From Ardenticatenaceae bacterium (lineage in GTDB: Bacteria; Chloroflexota; Anaerolineae; Promineifilales; Promineifilaceae): a stretch of 64,000 nucleotides of DNA. Every line of letters begins with the position of its first letter. Position 1 is the first letter of the stretch. The DNA lies in assembly GCA_020634415.1 (NCBI GenBank), contig JACKBT010000008.1, positions 62,001-126,000 of the forward strand, in the 5' to 3' direction. The position numbers were made by a program, and so were the translations under genes. Positions 61,976 to 64,000 of the stretch are shown here, piece by piece. The notes below the pieces were generated by a model. That model was not told where the DNA came from. It did no database searches and was given only the letters and a program-made list of their open reading frames with translations.

Positions 61976-63668
61976 CCTTGGGCAGCGCAAACCAGAAACA
62001 ACTCCCCTTACCCGCCTCACTCTCCACACCCACCTTACCACCCAATTTGGTAATAATGCGATGGACAATGGACAGACCCAGCCCATGCCCCTCTAAACTC
62101 ACCTGATCCAACCTTTCAAAAGGAGTAAACAACCGAGTTTGCGCCTCTACCGACAATCCCGGCCCATTATCCTGCACCCAAAAACGCACCAGCCCATCAG
62201 CTTGCTCAGTAGCCCCCAACACCATGCACGGCGGCCGGCCCCCATACTTAATAGCATTACTGACATAATTGATCCACACCTCTTCAACCCATGAGGCATA
62301 CCCAACGGCCGTTGGCCAATGCTGATCTGGCAGCGTAATCTCCCCCTCATACTCCTCAATCATCGGTGTTAATCGCTGCAATACCTCCCCCACAATACTC
62401 CCCATATCCAACGGCCGATTCTCCACCTCCGCCTTACGCACCCGCGAAAGCAGCAGCAGCTCATTAATAATATTGCTCATCTTTTGGCTGCGCTTCTCAA
62501 TCATACTCAGATATCCCACCGCCTCATCATCCAACACCTGATGATACTTCTTCACCAAAAGATAAGCATAACCCACAATCGCACTAATAGGATTCTTCAA
62601 ATCATGCGCCACCGTGTGCGCAAACGAATCAAGCTCCTCATTCTGAGTTTGCAATTCCAAACTACGCTGCCGTTCCGCCTCATACAACCGGGCATTCTCA
62701 ATAGCAATCACCGCCTGATTACTCATCGCCACCATCAAAGCCACATCCTGATCCGTAAAATCAGGCTGATCCAGACGATTAATAGCCGTCAGCGTCCCCA
62801 CCGCCTTATCCCCATACTGCAACGGCACCACAATAACCGAGCCAATATCCAAATCCCGCCGCCGCATTTGCACATCCTCAGCCACCCGAGGATCCGGCGC
62901 ACCCTTCAAAGCCAAAGCTGGCTTCAAATTGCTCAGAACCCATCCATTTAGCCCTTCCATCTGCTGCTCAAACGTCAGATGCACAATTTGCCTCACTCCC
63001 GGCCCCCCCTGCACAAAATTCGTCACATCACGCTTCTCAAAATCAAACGTTAGCAACAGCACACGGTCTGCGGGCAGAGCCTCAGCCACATTATCTGTAA
63101 TCGTTTGCAAGAGATTGGCTAAATTATCAAACGCAATTAAAGAACTAGTAACTTGATAAAGGGCTTCCGTTTTCACCAAAGCCATCTGCAACGCAGATTC
63201 AACTTGTCGGCGCTGTTTAATCTCTTGTGCCAGAACTTCATTTTTGGTGTTCAGCTCTCTCACCAATTTTTGCAGTTCCACCTGCTGGCGGTGATGCTCA
63301 AGCACATATTTAACCTTGGCCAGCAGCACTTCGGGATCAAAAGGCTTGTCTAAATGATCTACCGCTCCCATTTCCAGACAGCGCACCACACTGTCCATAT
63401 CACCCATCGCCGAAGCGGCCACAACTGGAATATTACGCAGCTTTTGGTGGCTTTTCATAGCCGCCAATACCTGATACCCATCCATTTCGGGCATAATCAG
63501 GTCAAGCAAAATAAGGTCGAAGGGATGTTTGCGCATCATTTCCATGGCTTGCAAGCCATTCTCGGCCATGTCCACATCGTAACCGGCTTCTTGTAAACTG
63601 GCAGCAAAGGTGGTGCGCATTAACCGAACATCATCTACGACGAGAATTCTCCCAAAATGTTCACTCAT
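61965..63668 (-). CDS. receiver-GAF-histidine kinase
   Basis: 567 residues. N-terminal receiver (about 7-125: ILVVDDVRLMR, phosphoacceptor in LILLDLIMPEMDG); a coiled coil (KLVRELNTKNEVLAQEI); a GAF domain (about 170-320); HisKA (His in AHDLKNPISAIVGY near residue 355); HATPase (NAIKYGGRP, DNGPGLSVEAQT, GHGLGLSIVHRI). A soluble kinase receiving a phosphoryl signal from another kinase at its N-terminus. Start ATG 63668. It may work with the GNAT/cNMP gene it overlaps, but this is not shown. Confidence 0.93.
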   Translation of the reverse strand: MSEHFGRILVVDDVRLMRTTFAASLQEAGYDVDMAENGLQAMEMMRKHPFDLILLDLIMPEMDGYQVLAAMKSHQKLRNIPVVAASAMGDMDSVVRCLEMGAVDHLDKPFDPEVLLAKVKYVLEHHRQQVELQKLVRELNTKNEVLAQEIKQRRQVESALQMALVKTEALYQVTSSLIAFDNLANLLQTITDNVAEALPADRVLLLTFDFEKRDVTNFVQGGPGVRQIVHLTFEQQMEGLNGWVLSNLKPALALKGAPDPRVAEDVQMRRRDLDIGSVIVVPLQYGDKAVGTLTAINRLDQPDFTDQDVALMVAMSNQAVIAIENARLYEAERQRSLELQTQNEELDSFAHTVAHDLKNPISAIVGYAYLLVKKYHQVLDDEAVGYLSMIEKRSQKMSNIINELLLLSRVRKAEVENRPLDMGSIVGEVLQRLTPMIEEYEGEITLPDQHWPTAVGYASWVEEVWINYVSNAIKYGGRPPCMVLGATEQADGLVRFWVQDNGPGLSVEAQTRLFTPFERLDQVSLEGHGLGLSIVHRIITKLGGKVGVESEAGKGSCFWFALPKVNF

Positions 63669-63741
63669 AACTAAGGGCGTTGATTTTAGTCTGACCTGCC
63701 CTCACAGGCAATTAGGACAAAGGGACTATTCACGAAACAAA

Positions 63742-63782
63742 AAACGGCCGTTTATCACCACTAATCTGATAAACGGCCGTTT
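63742..63782. terminator. 16-bp perfect inverted repeat built on the ACGGCCGT palindrome
   Basis: Arms 63742-63757 and 63767-63782 are exact reverse complements; each carries AAACGGCCGTTT. The 9-base loop separates them. It lies between two minus-strand genes and probably terminates the upstream one. Confidence 0.6.
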
Positions 63783-63806
63783 GCCAAACAAACTATCTCA
63801 ATCTAT

Positions 63807-64000
63807 CTATTCAACACTCTTCGGATCAATACCCGCTGCTTTGAGCGCCTTATTATAAGCCGAACGCGCCTTTGAATTGTGAATCCTCGCCTGACGAATC
63901 TCATCCGGCGACATACTGTCCGTAACTTCAATATAGTCAGGGGCTGGCACAGAAGCCAACAGCGCCGGATCCGGCGCACCCGAAGGAGCCGCTGCCGCTG
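63807..64000 (-). CDS. C-terminal end of a hypothetical protein (5' part outside window)
   Basis: The minus-strand frame ends with TAG at 63807 and continues open to the right edge, giving 63 codons of a C-terminus: an Ala/Pro-rich stretch (APSGAPDPALLASVPAPDY), then MSPDEIRQARIHNSKARSAY and KALKAAGIDPKSVE. The tail is a helix-rich basic segment. It is not assigned to a family; the upstream part is beyond the window. Confidence 0.6.
   Translation of the reverse strand, partial: AAAAPSGAPDPALLASVPAPDYIEVTDSMSPDEIRQARIHNSKARSAYNKALKAAGIDPKSVE

Overview
The window is 64 kb of gene-dense bacterial chromosome with no rRNA, tRNA, prophage, transposase or CRISPR array that I can see. The gene set points to a Chloroflexota-type (Anaerolineae/Ardenticatenia-like) organism. 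Evidence for this is the futalosine menaquinone pathway, a K+-dependent membrane pyrophosphatase, a UbiA prenyltransferase of the digeranylgeranylglyceryl-phosphate-synthase type, many GAF/PAS sensor kinases, and lipoproteins with threonine/proline-rich linkers. This placement is an inference from gene content, not a computed phylogeny. The most obvious sequence-wide property is an extremely frequent palindrome, ACGGCCGT (usually AACGGCCGTT): I counted about 100 copies by eye, roughly one per 640 bases.

Layout. 1-8.6 kb: pyrophosphatase, CapA-like lipoprotein, polyphosphate kinase, UbiA prenyltransferase, TrmH/SpoU methyltransferase, a RelE-type toxin-antitoxin pair and a cysteine-rich small protein. 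8.8-20.4 kb: threonine dehydratase-like enzyme, MurE-like ligase, cNMP-domain protein, CinA-like protein, a glycosyltransferase-YraN-MiaA run, an SDR/DUF1461 pair and a large GAF histidine kinase. 20.5-28 kb: a menaquinone (futalosine) cluster on the + strand: UbiD-like decarboxylase, double-GNAT protein, MqnE, a membrane/SRPBCC protein, a DCC-family redox protein, MqnA and MqnC. 28-34.2 kb: a small hypothetical, an MtnA-like isomerase, a VapBC-type pair and a giant lamin-tail/nuclease lipoprotein. 34.5-38.9 kb: a sugar ABC transporter (two permeases and a binding protein, no ATPase). 38.9-43.3 kb: inositol phosphatase and a serine-biosynthesis run (SerB-aminotransferase-SerA). 43.3-47.1 kb: the conserved rpmH-rnpA-yidD-yidC-jag operon, interrupted by a BamB-like lipoprotein gene. 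47.2-57.7 kb: acyl-CoA metabolism (HMG-CoA-synthase/DUF35 fusion, MFE-2-like multifunctional enzyme, two acyl-CoA dehydrogenases) plus a GH38 alpha-mannosidase and a MazG-like protein. 57.7-64 kb: two signalling kinases, a GNAT/cNMP fusion and the end of one more gene.

How it works together. MqnA, MqnE, MqnC and the UbiD-like protein cover chorismate dehydration, the two radical-SAM steps and decarboxylation of naphthoquinone synthesis, and UbiA could be the prenylation step. SerA, the class-V aminotransferase and SerB form a complete phosphorylated serine pathway. PPK1 and the pyrophosphatase handle phosphoanhydride energy.

The most promising new observation is the DCC-family gene at 25270-25647. 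Its second redox cysteine codon is an in-frame UGA, followed at the right distance by a SECIS-like hairpin, so it is a candidate selenoprotein. It carries this C-x-x-U motif within the menaquinone cluster. Other observations worth checking are the HIP1-like palindrome, a family of intergenic hairpins built from iterated short phrases, purine-rich in-frame inserts shared by four unrelated proteins, and a promoter-terminator arrangement in the rpmH leader.
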